Source of the DNA: Flaccisagitta enflata
Lineage: Eukaryota; Chaetognatha; Sagittoidea; Aphragmophora
NCBI GenBank assembly: GCA_965153355.1
Contig: OZ231127.1
Coordinates: forward strand, 6,386,001-6,450,000
Direction: 5' to 3'
Length of the DNA: 64,000 bases
In this document: one piece after another, positions 24,121 through 36,400 of the stretch
Numbering within the stretch: the first letter of the stretch is position 1
Layout of the letters: each line of letters begins with the position of its first letter
Translations under genes and position numbers: made by a program
The notes under the pieces: generated by a model
What the model saw: only the letters and a program-made list of their open reading frames with translations
Databases searched by the model: none
Told to the model about the DNA's origin: nothing

Positions 24121-26740
24121 CTATATTTCCATGGAAAGATCTATTTACAATGTTACAGTTCTTGTGTCAGATGATGTTAAATAATCATTAATAAATACTG
24201 TACTCTGTTTCTGTACTTTATGCTGATTTTAGTAGATAGTATAAGACTATGGTTTGTGGTATGACAAATTGACAATAGAAAAATTTGGTGTATTTCAAAA
24301 CTTATTGATTTCTATTATGTCTAAGAGCATAGTTACCGATAATTTGTTAACACTGATAGAACGACAAAATTCATGCTAACAGATGGTAAGAGTGAGTGAG
24401 AGACATATTAAAGGCTGCAAGTAAAATGTATTGACGTTGATGACTCTGGAGCGCTAGGTAGCGATAGATGTTACGAACGCGTAAGTCTACCGTTGCATAT
24501 TACCGCTGTATTATCGCTGTTAGTATCGACCGTTAACGCGTGGCTAATCAGAAGATGCGTTCGTATCTGATATATTCCTGTTATCATTATACTCTCGAGA
24601 AAAATTCTGTCTCATAAAATATACCGCAGCAGTGAACGATTTAATCGCCTGCCAGATATCCGCTGACATCGTTAACCAAAAGGCAAGTGACACAGCTCAA
24701 ATCTATAATTTATGTAAACTATGTGGTGGTCCATAATCCCAACAGAGTAGCGTGCTACCAATATTCATTTGAACCTGTTCAGTTTATTCAGTAAAGGCAG
24801 CTATTTCACACATGGATGGATGGGCCTTCATTCTTTGATACCATCTTATTTTAGGCCCAGAATAGAAAAATAACGTGTAATATCTGTGAACCTAAATCAG
24901 TGCTGAGGTGTAATCGTATGCACGCAGGCGTGTGGTGTGTGTTGCATGACGACCGCTCCTGCATACCTTCATCTGGCAGATGAAGCTTCAACATACATGG
25001 TAATCATGAACACCGTCTGATTAACCTGAGAACGCCAAATTCTCTATCCGTGTGTTGAAAGGAGCGCGTTGTTATATGTGGAACATTTTTAAAGGATAGG
25101 CGATATCGATCTATTACACTTTTTCAGCACACTTTGGCTGAGCGACAATAGCACAAATCTCATTTTCGAGGCTTAAATGCGTGCTTATCATTTATCAGTC
25201 GGTAATTATCCTATTCAGTATAGAACAAAGTACACAGTGGGGTATAGAAAACAGTTTAACATAGAGTTTTCTATAGTATAGAATGAAATATAGTGTAAGA
25301 TATAATAATGGTTGTATTTTGTATGAAAAAATATACAGTATATCTCACTGATGTTGTCCTATTTTCATATAAACCATGGGATGAGATTAGTATCTTGATC
25401 TACTGATATAAGTGTGGTATGTAATGTATTATTTTTTTTAAGGTGGTCAACAACTACAATGAGTATGAAACAAAAATAGTATCTAAGCAATGTATTCTTA
25501 AATATTATTGGGAATTATTTCTATCAGCAAATTCTGAATGTACAGTGAGACAATTTGTATGGACAGACACTGATCTGCGGCAGATGTTAAATCGAAGGTT
25601 TTATATTTTCTCTCATTGTCTAAACCTTCATCAAGACAAGAGCTGACATCAGTACTGGTGGTATGTCAAACATAATGTTTGTGATGAGTCAACATACATT
25701 AAGACAGTCAGAGCAAAGATTCAAACGAGGCTGACAGGCAGATGACATATAGACAGATGGGATCATTTAGATCGGTAAACAAGGCAGGCTAAATGTAATG
25801 TCACAGTGTCATGTAAAACAGCAAGTATCCTCCTTCAGTAATAACTGAAATGTACCAAACATCTGATGATATTTCAACATTTTGTTATATTTTGTCCCAG
25901 CAGACAGTTAGTGACTAAAACAACTGTTATGGTCTGTCTGTTATATGATACTCTGTTATAAACTATATATATGGCCTGAACAGGCCTCAGAGTTTATGAA
26001 GGCACCCCGATATTTTTATGTCAATATGTGCCAATTTCAGAAAAATTATAAAGTTTCTACCCGCTTTGCCTGTATTTTGTAATCTACTACTGGACTAGCA
26101 ATTTATTAGAAAGTATTTATGTGATTTTTTGGTGTATACAAAAATTGTAAATAAACAACTACAAGTCGAATTCATCTATGCAGTGTAAGTGTGTATCTAT
26201 TTATTTGTATGTTACTAAGACAGAGCGATTTGTCAGAAGTAGTAAAACTATGTGAATTTTTTTCAATTTGGTTTACAAAGTAAGAATATTAGACAACTAA
26301 ATATAATTAAAATCTGGTGCTCAGACCTGTGCTGTTTGTGTAATATGTTGCCTGGGACCTCAGCAGTTCACATAGGCAAAAGTGAAAGCAAACCATGTGA
26401 GTACAGGCTAGTTTGCAGCAGACAGTGGGCCTACAGAGCTGAATTAAAATGCACAGTGTGGATGTGCTGTATGTAGTAATATTGCTAGAAGATGACAGTG
26501 TAAGAAAGGCAAAGAATTACAATTTGTGTAGTGGACCTCGTCATAGCCCTGCAGGTCGAATCTCTGGTTTATGAATGTGTGATTTATGCCAGTAACTATT
26601 ACCATGACTTAGACATTTATACAAAGGGTGGAGTTGATAATTTTCTTACTTATTTCATTGTATACATTCATTTTCTTAGGTACAATTCATCTTCATTCTT
26701 CAGCTGCATCAAATAAATCTTCAACCTGCCACATCATCTC
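24121..26740. other. Unannotated stretch, no gene or repeat recognised
   Basis: AT-rich sequence with only short open frames and no splice-bounded coding similarity that I could recognise. If the giant inverted repeat is real, this would be the mirror of sequence before the window start. It may equally be part of the same low-accuracy sequence as the right arm. Confidence 0.5.
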
Positions 26741-27000
26741 CATCATCTTCAACACTGCCTGTTCAGCCACTGTGCACACTGTACCTGCCTTCAGTCGCTA
26801 CTTCAGCTACTGTCATCACCTTCTGTCATCACTGTGTATCTGCACTGTGATGACCTGTGCTTCAGCCTGTCTGTCTACTGTCGCCTCATTCAGCCTGTCA
26901 TCACCTTCAGCTACTGTCATCACCTTCAGCTAGCATCAGCCTGTCATCACCTTCAGCTACTCTCATCACCTTCAGCAAATCACCTTCAGCTACTGTCATC
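26741..27000. repeat. Degenerate tandem repeat of CACCTTCAGCTACTGTCAT
   Basis: A unit of about 19 bp repeats imperfectly, most regularly at 26895-27000 and irregularly upstream (TTCAGCTACTGTCATC, CTTCTGTCATCACTG). The short + frames here are translations of the repeat. Confidence 0.75.
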
Positions 27001-27289
27001 TTCAAATTTTTTGAAATTAAAAAAATTTTTGTTACAGGAGGCCACAATTTTTTTTGAAACACAGTATTTTTGAAAGTTTTTGAAAATTAACTTCTCAGTT
27101 GCATTCTCTGGCAACGAAAAACTTCAAAAGAGTACAGATATGAGCACGAAGCTTTTTCATTCTTTAGCCGCTATTTTATTCACTTTTTTGTCAGTCTTAG
27201 TTATGTTAAATATTTTCTACAATTTGTAAATCATAGCTTCAATGAAAATTCAAATCATAACTTAACTAAATCAATGTAAATCATCAGGG

Positions 27290-27430
27290 TTTTAGCGGCT
27301 TTAAATCGGGTTTGTTTGATGTCAGTCTTAAATCAGGTAAAAGTATTGTTTAAACCTAAATTTGGGAAAAGCTGGATGATAAATCGAAATATCGTTAAAT
27401 TAGGTAATAAGGCTGTGCATCTGTACTATT
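27290..27430. mobile_element. Fragment related to the CAGTGG TA-flanked element
   Basis: TTTAAATCGGGTTTG, CTTAAATCAGGTAAA and AATATCGTTAAATTAGGTAA resemble the terminal parts of 9764-10606 on the minus strand. The right end TGCATCTGTA is only loosely like CCACTGTA. Diverged remnant. Confidence 0.45.
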
Positions 27431-28914
27431 GAAATATTGTGATAATTTCAATATCTATCAGTTTCATTGTAACAAATGATTAATACTTTATAAATTCACC
27501 AAAATTTTTAAATCGGAAATCATACAGGCGTATCTGTAGATAACAGTCAGCAAAAAAAGTGTATCATAGCGTGGGTTACAATTGTATATAGCAATTGCCT
27601 ACAGAAATGTCATAAATAATATTAAATTTTGTGAATTAGATTTTATGTAGTCCATCAAACGCATCTTCTTATTTTCTTTAAAAATAAATTATATTTTGCT
27701 AAATTCTGAACATTACCAGTCTTAAACACTCTGTATATATTGATCGATCAGTTGGTGGTTGGTGAAAAATTTCGAAGCAAATAAGCAAATGGAGGCAAGA
27801 AGCTAGGATGACAGATGCGCCATAGCACTCTTATAAACTCTGTCCGTCCGTCCATCCGTCGGTGCTGACCGAAAAATACCATGTTGTCAACAAGCAACAA
27901 ATTCATCGTGATGACTGTCATTTCACTGTCGGCTACGGTGCGGTCTATTAAAACGGAATGCTCTGAGAAGCGGTGATAAACTGGATCTGAAGCTGGTGTC
28001 TGATAAACTCGGGATAGATACGGCAAATAAGGAAAAGATCCTGATAAACAGAAAGACTTGATGGGATGATAAGGTTATCGCTTCATCGGCAAGCAGAATC
28101 CACGATAGGCAAAGTCTTATGGATAGCCAACACGCAGATGTCGGCAAGAGATGATGTCGAAGCAAGGATCGATCTGATAGGCAAAGTCTGCATCATGTAT
28201 CGGCACTGATAGAGCATCATAACCGATCCGACTGTCTTCAATTAGCGTCGCTGTTGCTGCAGTGCATGTATCGAAGTGTGTGGGTGCGTGTGGTTAAGTA
28301 ATCACCACTATCGTATTCTTAATCTATACATTTCTCATATAGCAAGTACAGATATGTTTAATATAACTGTGTCATTAGGCAATGAAAGGAAAAGACAAAA
28401 CCTGTCTGAAAAGTGAAAAAGGTAGATATACATAATCTATTGATTACCTATATATTTACCAAAAGAAAAGAAAAGAATTGAAGTATGAAAAGCAGCATGT
28501 CTGAGTAAGTCCAAATGAGACAGAAAATCTCAAGAGGCCTATGATTATCAATCATAAATCATTTATCTGTCATAATGAAAAATACCATAAATGTGGCTAT
28601 TTTAACATTTCAATTATATGCACACTTTGTGACTGTATACTTACAAGATTTGTGATTTATGTATTTAAGACAGTCAACACGACTTAATACAATCTTCTGG
28701 TTAAATCTTTTCACTTACGCTATCTCTGGTTACTGACCAAACTAAAAAAGTGAGACAGGCAAACTCTTCAAATGCAAACGTCACACACAAACCATCTTCT
28801 AACTCAGCATTTCAGCCTTGAATGAAACTATTTGAATATTTTGGAAATTGCGCCATAACACCTCTTTAACAGCTCTGTCTGCCTCGTTGATTAAAAATGT
28901 TGAAATGATTATTT

Positions 28915-28916
<2 letters not shown>
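27431..28916. other. Mostly unannotated stretch with one degenerate hairpin-element start
   Basis: At about 27812-27870 AGATGCGCCATAGCACTCT is followed by TATAAACTCTGTCCGTCCG, resembling the start of the hairpin-ended families with a decayed stem. Nothing else was recognised; GATAAAC/GATCTGATAAG-like short motifs recur around 27980-28180 and again at 30350-30480. Confidence 0.4.

Positions 28917-28986
<70 letters not shown>
28917..28986. repeat. (AT)n microsatellite
   Basis: About 70 bp of alternating AT. Confidence 0.98.
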
Positions 28987-28990
<4 letters not shown>

Positions 28991-29089
28991 GTATATATGT
29001 ATAAGTATATATATGAAATGTCGTCTGTCTATCCGTCGATCACTTTTCGAATAGCTCGCTGGCACAATCAGTGAGCTATTTCGTTCATT

Positions 29090-30310
29090 TCCCAATCACT
29101 AAGTCATTTTCATTCACTAATTCATTTCTTTCATTCATTATTTCATTCATTTCATTCATTTCATTCATTTATTTCATTCTTTTCATTCATTTCATTCATT
29201 CATTTATTTCATTCTTTTCATTCTTTCATTTCATTCATTCATTTCATTCATTCATTTCATTCGTTACATTCATTGCATTCATTTGTTTCATTCATTTCAT
29301 TCATTTCATTCATTCATTCATTTCATTCATTCATTTTATTCATTTCATTTATTTATTTCATTCTTTTCATTCTTTCATTCATTCATTCCATTTCATTCAT
29401 TCATTTCATTCATTTCATTCATTCGTTAGATTCATTCGTTGCATTCATTTGTTTCATTCATTTTATTCATTTCATTCATTCATTTCATTCATTCATTCAT
29501 TCATTCATTCATTTCATTCATTTCATTCATTTCATTCATTTCATTTCATTCATTTCATTCATTCATTCATTCATTTCATTCATGCATTCATTTCATTCAT
29601 GCATGCATTTCATTCATTCATTTCATTCATTCATTTCATTCATTCGTTGCATTCATTTGTTTCATTCATTCATTCATTCATTCTTTTCATTCATTCATTT
29701 CATTCATTCATTTCGTTCATTCATTTTCATTCATTCAGTACTCCTTCATTCATTTCATTCATTTTATTCATTTCATTATTACTAGTGGACTATTCATTCA
29801 TTCATTTCATTTATTTCATTCATCTCATTCATCTCATTCATTTTATTCATTTCATTCATTTCAGTGAAATCATTTCATTCATTGCTTCCATTCATTCCAT
29901 TCATTCATTCATTCATTCATTCATTCACTAGTATTTAGTCAATTAACCTGTTCGTTCATTTCGCTGAATTATTTCATGCACTAAAGTCATTTCATTCACT
30001 AGGCAATCAGCTATTAGTCATTATAAAATTCATTTCGTCACTAAATTCATTCATTCTGTGGCACATTCATAAAGTCATTATTCATTCATAAAATTAAGTC
30101 ATTTCATTATAAATTTAGATAATTTCTTCATTCAATCATTAATTCAAAAGTCAATTGATGATTCATTCATTCATTCATTCATTCATTCATTTAACATTGA
30201 ATTGAAAATGTTTGAAATAACTAATATTTAGTTCATTTCAATCACAAGTATTTTTCATTCACAAAATTTCATTCACAAAAATTCATTTCATTCACACTTC
30301 ATTCAAATGT
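29090..30310. repeat. ATTC/TTTCATTCATT satellite-like array
   Basis: About 1.2 kb of CATT/ATTC tetranucleotides broken by TTT, GCATT, CGTT variants. It is densest at 29100-29930 and degrades to 30310. Long frames rich in H, S, F and I on the + strand are translations of it, not genes. Confidence 0.95.
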
Positions 30311-30915
30311 CAATACATAAGTCAATCAGAAAATTAGGTATCAGACAGTCTGGTAATAGGTAGGTAACAGGGGACAATCTGATAAACAGATCTTGTGCTC
30401 AGATCTGATAAGTCTGAAACTTGAGATGCGTCTGATAAAGCTAGGATGATCTGACTAAATGAGACAGTCTGGTGTGAGACTAGATGCTGATTGAGCTTGA
30501 GACTCGTCCTGATGAAAACTAGTCTAAGAGTGGCAGCTGTAGCGACATTCAATCTTCAGAACAATATACTTCACTCTTTGTTTATAGTAACTAGACTACT
30601 GCAGGTGAGGAATTTGTTAATGTATATATATGATTCGTTGAGTCTCTTTAAACAGTAGGTAAACAGAAAAGGGATCAAGTTGTGGCGCCGAATGATCTGA
30701 CCATCCTTCAGTACCTCAAGAGGCTATAATTTCTTTCACAGCAAAGCATCTATTCCTGATTATCCAAATAACGCAGTGTTGATCAGCAATGACAACTGGT
30801 CAACAAACACCTAGGTGGAAGATTTCTTCTGTAGTCGTATGATCAGTTCAGGCAGGAATATTTACATTTTCTAGGTTTAAGGAAGTCTAAATGTCTTTGT
30901 GTTCAGTCTCTCTTC
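30311..30915. other. Unannotated sequence upstream of the first visible ZIP exon
   Basis: Contains a cluster of GATCTGATAA-like motifs (30350-30480) and no coding segment I could join to the ZIP gene. The upstream ZIP exons (N-terminus and first membrane segments) are not visible here. Confidence 0.4.
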
Positions 30916-30918
30916 TCT

Positions 30919-31073
<155 letters not shown>

Positions 31074-31082
31074 ACATTGAAG

Positions 31083-31202
31083 CAGTTGGCCACGGCTGAA
31101 CACCACAATGAGACACACTGCCACGCGCCAACGGCTCCAAGAGACGACGATGATCCAGTCTGTCATTCCGACGACGAGGAAATGGAAGCTTGTCTATCCA
31201 AA
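31083..31202 (+). CDS. ZIP zinc transporter, exon a (cytosolic loop, acidic/His segment)
   Basis: First visible exon of a LIV-1-type ZIP gene. The 40 codons read QLATAEHHNETHCH... and then an acidic PVCHSDDEEMEACLSK. The donor is AAA|gttagt after 31202, phase 0, joining in frame to the exon at 31613. The acceptor is GAAGCAG, a NAGNAG pair, so the exon may start at 31083 or 31086 with a one-glutamine difference. The segment resembles the variable, charged and His-containing loop between membrane segments 3 and 4 of LIV-1 ZIPs, which cannot be proved by similarity alone. Support comes from phase continuity with the next exons and from the preceding polypyrimidine tract. Upstream exons are missing or unrecognised. 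Confidence 0.65.
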
Positions 31203-31429
31203 GTTAGTCTTAAGTTAAATTTTGGGCGCCTACAAGCAGAAATTTTCAATTGGTTTGTGCTTAAATAGAACCGCTTAATTTTCAAAAGTTTTTTACTTGT
31301 TTCAGGTACAGAAATATGAATTTGCAACAGATAGGAAAACTTTGATAAAAAAAAACTTTTATATGGTACGCGTGCTCGGGCACTGGTACCCTGCTTAAAT
31401 TAATAAAACGTCCTAGCTTTTGTTTGTCT

Positions 31430-31535
31430 GTCTGTCTCTCTCACAAAAACACATACACACACACTAGCTAACGCACAGACACTCACACTGACACAGACAC
31501 ACACCTGCACGCGCAAACACACGCACACACACACT
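31430..31535. repeat. CA-rich low-complexity tract in a ZIP intron
   Basis: Interrupted ACACAC/CACGCAC run within the 410 bp intron between the exons at 31083 and 31613. Confidence 0.85.
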
Positions 31536-31612
31536 TCTTACTCTCTCTTATCTACATTGCATATTGTATCTCCTCTCACACTCTTTCCTAACACCCCCCG
31601 CCCCCCATTCAG

Positions 31613-31753
31613 GACCCTCGTCAAAACAACGGGAAGTCGGCGGTGGAGCCATCTCCTTTGGCTAAACCCGCCGAAGTGGTCCTGCCCTCGGTCCTCACCG
31701 ATCAACAACATTCGCGTGACAACAAAATCGACGACGAAAGAACAAGTTTCAAG
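31613..31753 (+). CDS. ZIP zinc transporter, exon b (cytosolic loop)
   Basis: Bounded by ...CCCCCCATTCAG| and AAG|gttcgt, phase 0 at both ends, 47 codons. The peptide starts DPRQNNGKSAVEPSPL and ends NKIDDERTSFK: polar, charged and without a membrane segment, as expected for the long cytosolic loop of a LIV-1 ZIP. The frame is open and joins directly to [10 protein letters not shown] in the next exon. A donor, an acceptor and matching phases support it, although the amino-acid sequence itself is not diagnostic. Confidence 0.7.
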
Positions 31754-31838
31754 GTTCGTTGCGAGATTTGCTTTAACTGCTTAGAATTAGTTTTGGCTAG
31801 GCCAGTCACATGAGCACACCACAAAGCATAGCTCCATA

Positions 31839-32429
31839 CTGTCTCACATAAGGTTTGAGACAAGAATAATATTAATATGCGGTTTTTTGCATTTTTGCAG
31901 AGTTCATGTGTATAGAAACCGAGAACCATCAAATAGAAAATCTTTCCTGAGGCGCTTTTTGAAAAAAAAAACATGAAAAATTTAAAATTTTTAAAATTAT
32001 TTTGCAAAAAAAATTTTTTAGGTTGATTTGAACTATTTTTTGACAGCATAATGTTAATCCTGATAAAATTCCAACAACTGATAGGGGTCACTGTATGGTT
32101 TCATAAGAAGTCGTGTATTTTAGGCCACTGTTGTAATTTTTATTCACCTTCAGCTTTAAAATGAAATTTTATTTTTGTGAAAACTGTGCGACCTATCAAA
32201 TGAAGGGAATTTCATCAGGATTATCATTATGCTGTCAATAGATAGGTCAAACCAACCTGAGAAATAGTCAATGCAAAATGAAGCTAAAAATGTGGAATTT
32301 TTTATTTTTTCAAAAAGCACCTTGGCAAAGATTTTCTACTTGTTTTTTATTTGTATACTCATGAACTCTACAAAAATGCAAAAAAACGCATAGTAGTATC
32401 ATTCTTGTCTCAAACCTTATGTGAGACAG
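31839..32429. mobile_element. Palindromic MITE (591 bp) inside a ZIP intron, CTGTCTCACATAAGG ends
   Basis: The left end CTGTCTCACATAAGGTTTGA pairs with TCAAACCTTATGTGAGACAG at the right. Pairing continues inward (GCATTTTTGCAGAGTTCATG against CATGAACTCTACAAAAATGC; AATGTTAATCCTGATAAAAT against TCATCAGGATTATCATT) to a loop of about 140 bp. The left flank is TA and the right flank CA, so a TA duplication is possible but decayed. No coding capacity. It lies in the 1332 bp intron between 31753 and 33086. Confidence 0.85.
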
Positions 32430-33085
32430 CAGTGATAGAGGTGCTCGTAACCTGATTCATTAATTCATTAAACGAGCGGGGTCATTTTATTCACAATTGA
32501 ACTATTGCATCTTATGATCTTTTGATTAAGCCCATCCAGTATTTTTCTCTCAAATTGTAACGATTTTGCTTTACTTTGTGAAGAAGCGGCATTACTTGCG
32601 AAGGGTACATTCTGTCAATTATTCTCGGTTGTTTTGGTCTTTTGCGACATTGTGTAAGACATTTAAGTTGAAGTATCTCAACAATTGAGCGCGCGCATTC
32701 TCACCTCATACGAGGTTGCTGTCATGCGCGGTTGCCCAAGTTGGTGCTATTCTTGATGTAAGTTTTCGATGAGAACGGCGTTTCTAACCATCTTGGTCGA
32801 TTTGGGTTGGCCATGGATCATTTGTAGATCGATTCTGGATTTCATATGGTTTGAATCCATCATGGATTACCATTTAAGGTTTTAATGTCCTCGGTACATT
32901 GTCAACGTCTCAAAATTTGTGTTATTGTTTTCAATTTTGTGCGGTGTATTTCCTTTTCAATACCGAGCATACTTCAAATTGCGTAGACTAGTTGTGCGAA
33001 CATGATTTTCTCAACCCTCAAAATTCAAAATGCCAAGAAATCACTTTTCTCTTTATCATGGTATTGTACATTTACTTTTCTTTAG

Positions 33086-33377
33086 GCTCGCGAGGCCCGT
33101 GATCGTCGATCTCAATTATCCGAGCGCGGTCACTCTCATCACCATCATCATCACGGGCATGGGCACGGCCATGGGCACAGCCACGGGCACGGACATCACG
33201 GGCATTCCCACGACGTCCCCGGTAACGTCAGTTCCGTGGCTTGGATGGTCATCATGGGAGATGGCATCCACAATTTCACCGATGGAATGGCGATTGGGGC
33301 CGCCTTTGCCACGTCCATCACCACTGGATTCTCCACCTCCATCGCCGTCTTCTGCCACGAATTACCGCACGAACTCG
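33086..33377 (+). CDS. ZIP zinc transporter (SLC39 LIV-1 type), exon c: His-rich loop, TM4 and start of TM5
   Basis: Membrane zinc importer of the SLC39/ZIP family. Acceptor TTTCTTTAG|, phase 0; donor CTCG|gtacat, phase 1; 97 codons plus one base. After [14 protein letters not shown] comes a His-rich block (33131-33212, 17 His in 27 codons), the cytosolic metal-binding loop of the family. Next is TM4, [16 protein letters not shown], with the metal-site HNxxD (His at 33269-33271, Asp at 33281-33283). TM5 holds the signature CHELPHELG (His codons 33356-33358 and 33368-33370, each followed by Glu). The HExPHE form places it in the LIV-1 subfamily, closest in style to ZIP5/6/10; the exact orthologue is not decided, so no symbol is given. 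Confidence 0.95.
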
Positions 33378-33710
33378 GTACATACGAGGGGGGGACGTGG
33401 GACAAATTGTTTTTAAATGTTTGTTGCTGTTGTGTGTATGTGCGTGTTCTAAATGGATTGTGCGTGTTTTGGAATTTATCGTGCCTTCTGAGAGATAGAT
33501 GGTCTAAGCGCGAACACGCCGTACACGTCAAAGATGGGGTCATGGGGATGTCATCCCCCCATTGGGGATGATTGTAAAAGTAAAATTTGTATGTTTTCGT
33601 GCGTCTCTCTCTCGATACATCCGTGTAAGAAATGTAAATGGTTAATTACTCTTTATTTGTTGCATAACTCCACATTGTATTGTATTTATCCTATAACTGC
33701 TTTTTGACAG

Positions 33711-33898
33711 GCGATTTCGCAGTTTTACTTAAAGCGGGCATGTCGACGAAACAAGCGTTGACTTACAACGTTGTTTCGTCGGTGCTCTGTCTCTTCGGAA
33801 TGATCGCCGGCATTCTCGTCGGCAACATCTCAAACGCTTCCTATTGGGTCTTTTGCGCAACCGCCGGACTGTTCCTCTACATTTCCCTAGTTGACATG
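33711..33898 (+). CDS. ZIP zinc transporter, exon d: rest of TM5 to TM7
   Basis: Acceptor TTTTTGACAG|, phase 1, completing the glycine of HELGD; then DFAVLLKAGMSTKQAL, a membrane segment NVVSSVLCLFGMIAGIL and another ending AGLFLYISLVDM. The donor ATG|gtaatt follows 33898, phase 0; 62 codons plus two bases. The sequence order is that of LIV-1 ZIPs after the HExPHE motif. The C-terminal exon(s), which in this family continue from LVDM into a PEM/PEL-type motif and the last membrane segment, were not found downstream. A transposon-like family B copy starts within about 5 bp of the donor. Confidence 0.95.
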
Positions 33899-33902
33899 GT
33901 AA

Positions 33903-34182
33903 TTTTGTCAAACCGCGACGGAATACCATTCCGACGCGGACTATAATTCGAGGCGGGTGGGTGTTGTCGTCGTTGTCGTCGTTATCGTCCACACTTTTAA
34001 AAACGGGCTATCTTTTGAACACCTTGACCGATTTGCTTCATATTTGGAGGGAAGTTGTACTAGGGTAAGCCGCTTTGCAGCCTATGTGTATGCTATGATC
34101 CAACCCACCCAATCGGCCCAACCAGCCTACCAGCCTAAAAGTGAACAACTTGCATAACTTCCGATTTGGTTGAAACTTGGTA
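33903..34182 (+). mobile_element. Family B element abutting the ZIP splice donor, with 12-3-12 terminal hairpin
   Basis: Begins TTTTGTCAAA, then the hairpin CCGCGACGGAAT-ACC-ATTCCGACGCGG (33913-33939, 11 of 12 pairs), ACTATAATTCGAGGCGGGTG, a GTTGTCGTCGTTGTCGTC run and the GGCCCAACCAGCCTACCAGC/AGTTATGC-type unit. The same order occurs on the minus strand at 5470-5725. It is interrupted by a palindromic element at 34183 and resumes at 34756. Confidence 0.7.
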
Positions 34183-34753
34183 CAGTACATTCCGAGCAAA
34201 CCCGACTATAACTAGAGGTTAATTTTTTGTTACCTTAATTTTATTTCCCTAGTTTCATTTTTAGTATCTAGACTAATTAAAGAATGCTCAATTCCTTGAA
34301 CATATTTGGCAATCAGAATACTTAACTCATGAAAAAATCAAAGTCCATGAAGACTTTATGTTAGTGTTTTAACCTTAACCATTAGATTCAAAAGAAAATT
34401 TTACCTAATTTTGAAAAAAAATCAGCTCAATCCAACATTTAGTTCAGGTTTTACAGCCATTTTAAGTTTTTTAGGACAATTATCCTACCCTGAACTACTT
34501 GTCTGATTAAGCTGATTTTTTTTTTAAATTTGGTAAAATTTTCTGCAGAATCTAATGGTTTAGGTTAAAACACTCTAAAATGAAGTCTTCATGGACTTTG
34601 ATTTCATGAGTTATGTTTTTTAATTGCCAAATATGTTCAAGGAATTAAGCGACATTTTATTAATCTAGATACCAAAAATAAAGCTAGGGAAATAAAATTA
34701 AGGTATCAAAAATTTATCCTCCAGTTTTAGTCGGGTTTGCTCAGAGTGTACTG
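34183..34753. mobile_element. Palindromic MITE (571 bp) with CAGTACATTCCGAGCAAACC ends, nested in family B
   Basis: Left end CAGTACATTCCGAGCAAACC; right end GGTTTGCTCAGAGTGTACTG. The arms pair almost to the centre (AAAATCAGCTCAATC against GATTAAGCTGATTTT), leaving a loop of about 70 bp. The left flank is TA (34181-34182) and the right flank AA (34754-34755). Removing the element restores the family B unit (GAAACTTGG|TA then TTTCTAAATGGAAGGACTC), so the right TA has mutated. Tc1/mariner-style MITE by its TA target; no coding capacity. Confidence 0.85.
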
Positions 34754-34755
34754 AA

Positions 34756-34870
34756 TGTTGTTTCTAAATGGAAGGACTCTACATATGTATTTGAATTGTA
34801 AAGATTTTATTATGCTAACCGGCCAAACTGGCCTACCACCCAACTAGCCTACCAGCCAAAAATTGAAAAA
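34756..34870 (+). mobile_element. Family B continuation after the nested MITE
   Basis: TTTCTAAATGGAAGGACTCT, then GGCCAAACTGGCCTACCACC and a GCATAAC end: the unit seen in 4290-5560, on the opposite strand. Confidence 0.65.
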
Positions 34871-36400
34871 TGTGCATAACCATGGCATATGCAAAACATT
34901 AATCCCTGAGAGTATAACGCTAGGGCATCATGGGGTTACTCATTTTAATGCCTTCACCGTTTTTCTTTTCTCAAATTTCAGTCATCTTCCGTTTGTTCCA
35001 GCCGTGTATCCGGCCTTGTTTTCTCTTTTCCCCCTCCCTTTCCCTTCCCCATCTCTGAACCCTTTGACTCAATTATTGGGAAAAAAGTCGAAGTCAGTCT
35101 CCGACTTTTTGACATATCCGAGAGAAACATGGCTATCATTTTCTTATGCGAAAGTTAGGAAACTCATAGGCAAGATTAGGGCTTCCAGTGAAATTGATAG
35201 GGTAAGTAAATTTTATAATTCTCTTTCATTTGGCGCCTTGCAGATTGCTCTACGACAAATATTTTCGTGTTATGATTTTTTAATGATTTATTTACAAAAA
35301 ATTCAAATTGAATTTTTTTCAATTTATTATGATCTAAAGTAGGATCAATGTAGGAGTGTGTTTTTCCTTGTTTGAGCTTATGAGCATAGCTGCTCGTCTA
35401 TGAGGGTGTTTTTGAGCAATCTACCTTATTTAGCTCATTTAGCTCAGTCTTTTTTTTTATATTTTAAATGCGATAAATGAATAAGTATTTTGATTTATGT
35501 TCAAGCAAGCAGATACAAAAAAGCATGTCAGTGAGCATAGCTGCTCATTTGTTAGGGTGTTCTTTAAGTATTCTAGCTCACTTAGCTTATTTTCCTCAGT
35601 CTTTTTTTTTATGGGATGAATGAATAAAAGTTTTGATGTCAGTGAGCATAGCTGGTTGCCAGGTGGAGTGATTTTGAGCAATTTAGCTCATCTAGCTCAT
35701 TTGGCTCAGCTCTATTTTTCTCTGATTTTCAGTGCAATCAATACATTCAATTGTACTTGATTTGAAAAAAAAATTTGCAGTAACTGAAGACAAAAACATG
35801 ATGAAAATTCTTACGACATTTTTCCTCACGGCGATAGTCGCTACACAACCTAGTTTAAACGGGTCCCATTTTTTGGTTGTAGGAACTGTTTTTACATTAG
35901 GGACCCTTAAAAATGGGTCCCCTGACTGTCAAAAATGGGTTCACTTGATGGGTCCTATGAGCGTGAAAAAGGGGTCCCATAAGTGCAAAAAACGGGTCCA
36001 TGAAAAATGGGTCCTCTGCCTGAAAAAGAACAGGTCCATTCACCTTTTTATTAAAGTCAGAACGGGTCCTCTTGGTGGAAAAAAGAGGAGCTCTGTTCAA
36101 TATCATACATGAGAATAACTCACCACTGCATAGTGAGACCAATACAGTGATGAGGAAAATTGCTTCTTAAAAAATGGCTTTACCGCATATTCCTATTATA
36201 ACCTATTGATTGCAGACCTGTTTTTGGTGAACGGACCTGTTTTTGTCAGTCAGAAGACCCGTTTTTTATTTTCTAAGTCTCTAAAAAACGGGTCCTCTGA
36301 CTGATAAAAATGGATCCAATCAATGAAAATAAGATAAAAAAAATGGGTCCAACAACCAAAAACGGGTCCAGTTATTTTCCCTCAAACTATACTGTGCGCT

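Noticed and set aside
29071-29931. 286-codon open frame rich in H, S, F and I
   Set aside because: Translation of ATTC/CATT repeats, with equivalent frames in the two other phases.
31839-32429. Possible miRNA hairpin within the ZIP intron
   Set aside because: The hairpin is 591 bp long, has transposon-like terminal inverted repeats and belongs with other palindromic MITEs here; no specific precursor feature is visible.
35069-35342. Possible protein shared by both arms of the 35-41 kb inverted repeat (KKSKSV.DFLTY)
   Set aside because: Substitutions between the arms mostly change amino acids and the frames end differently, as expected for neutral arms of a foldback.
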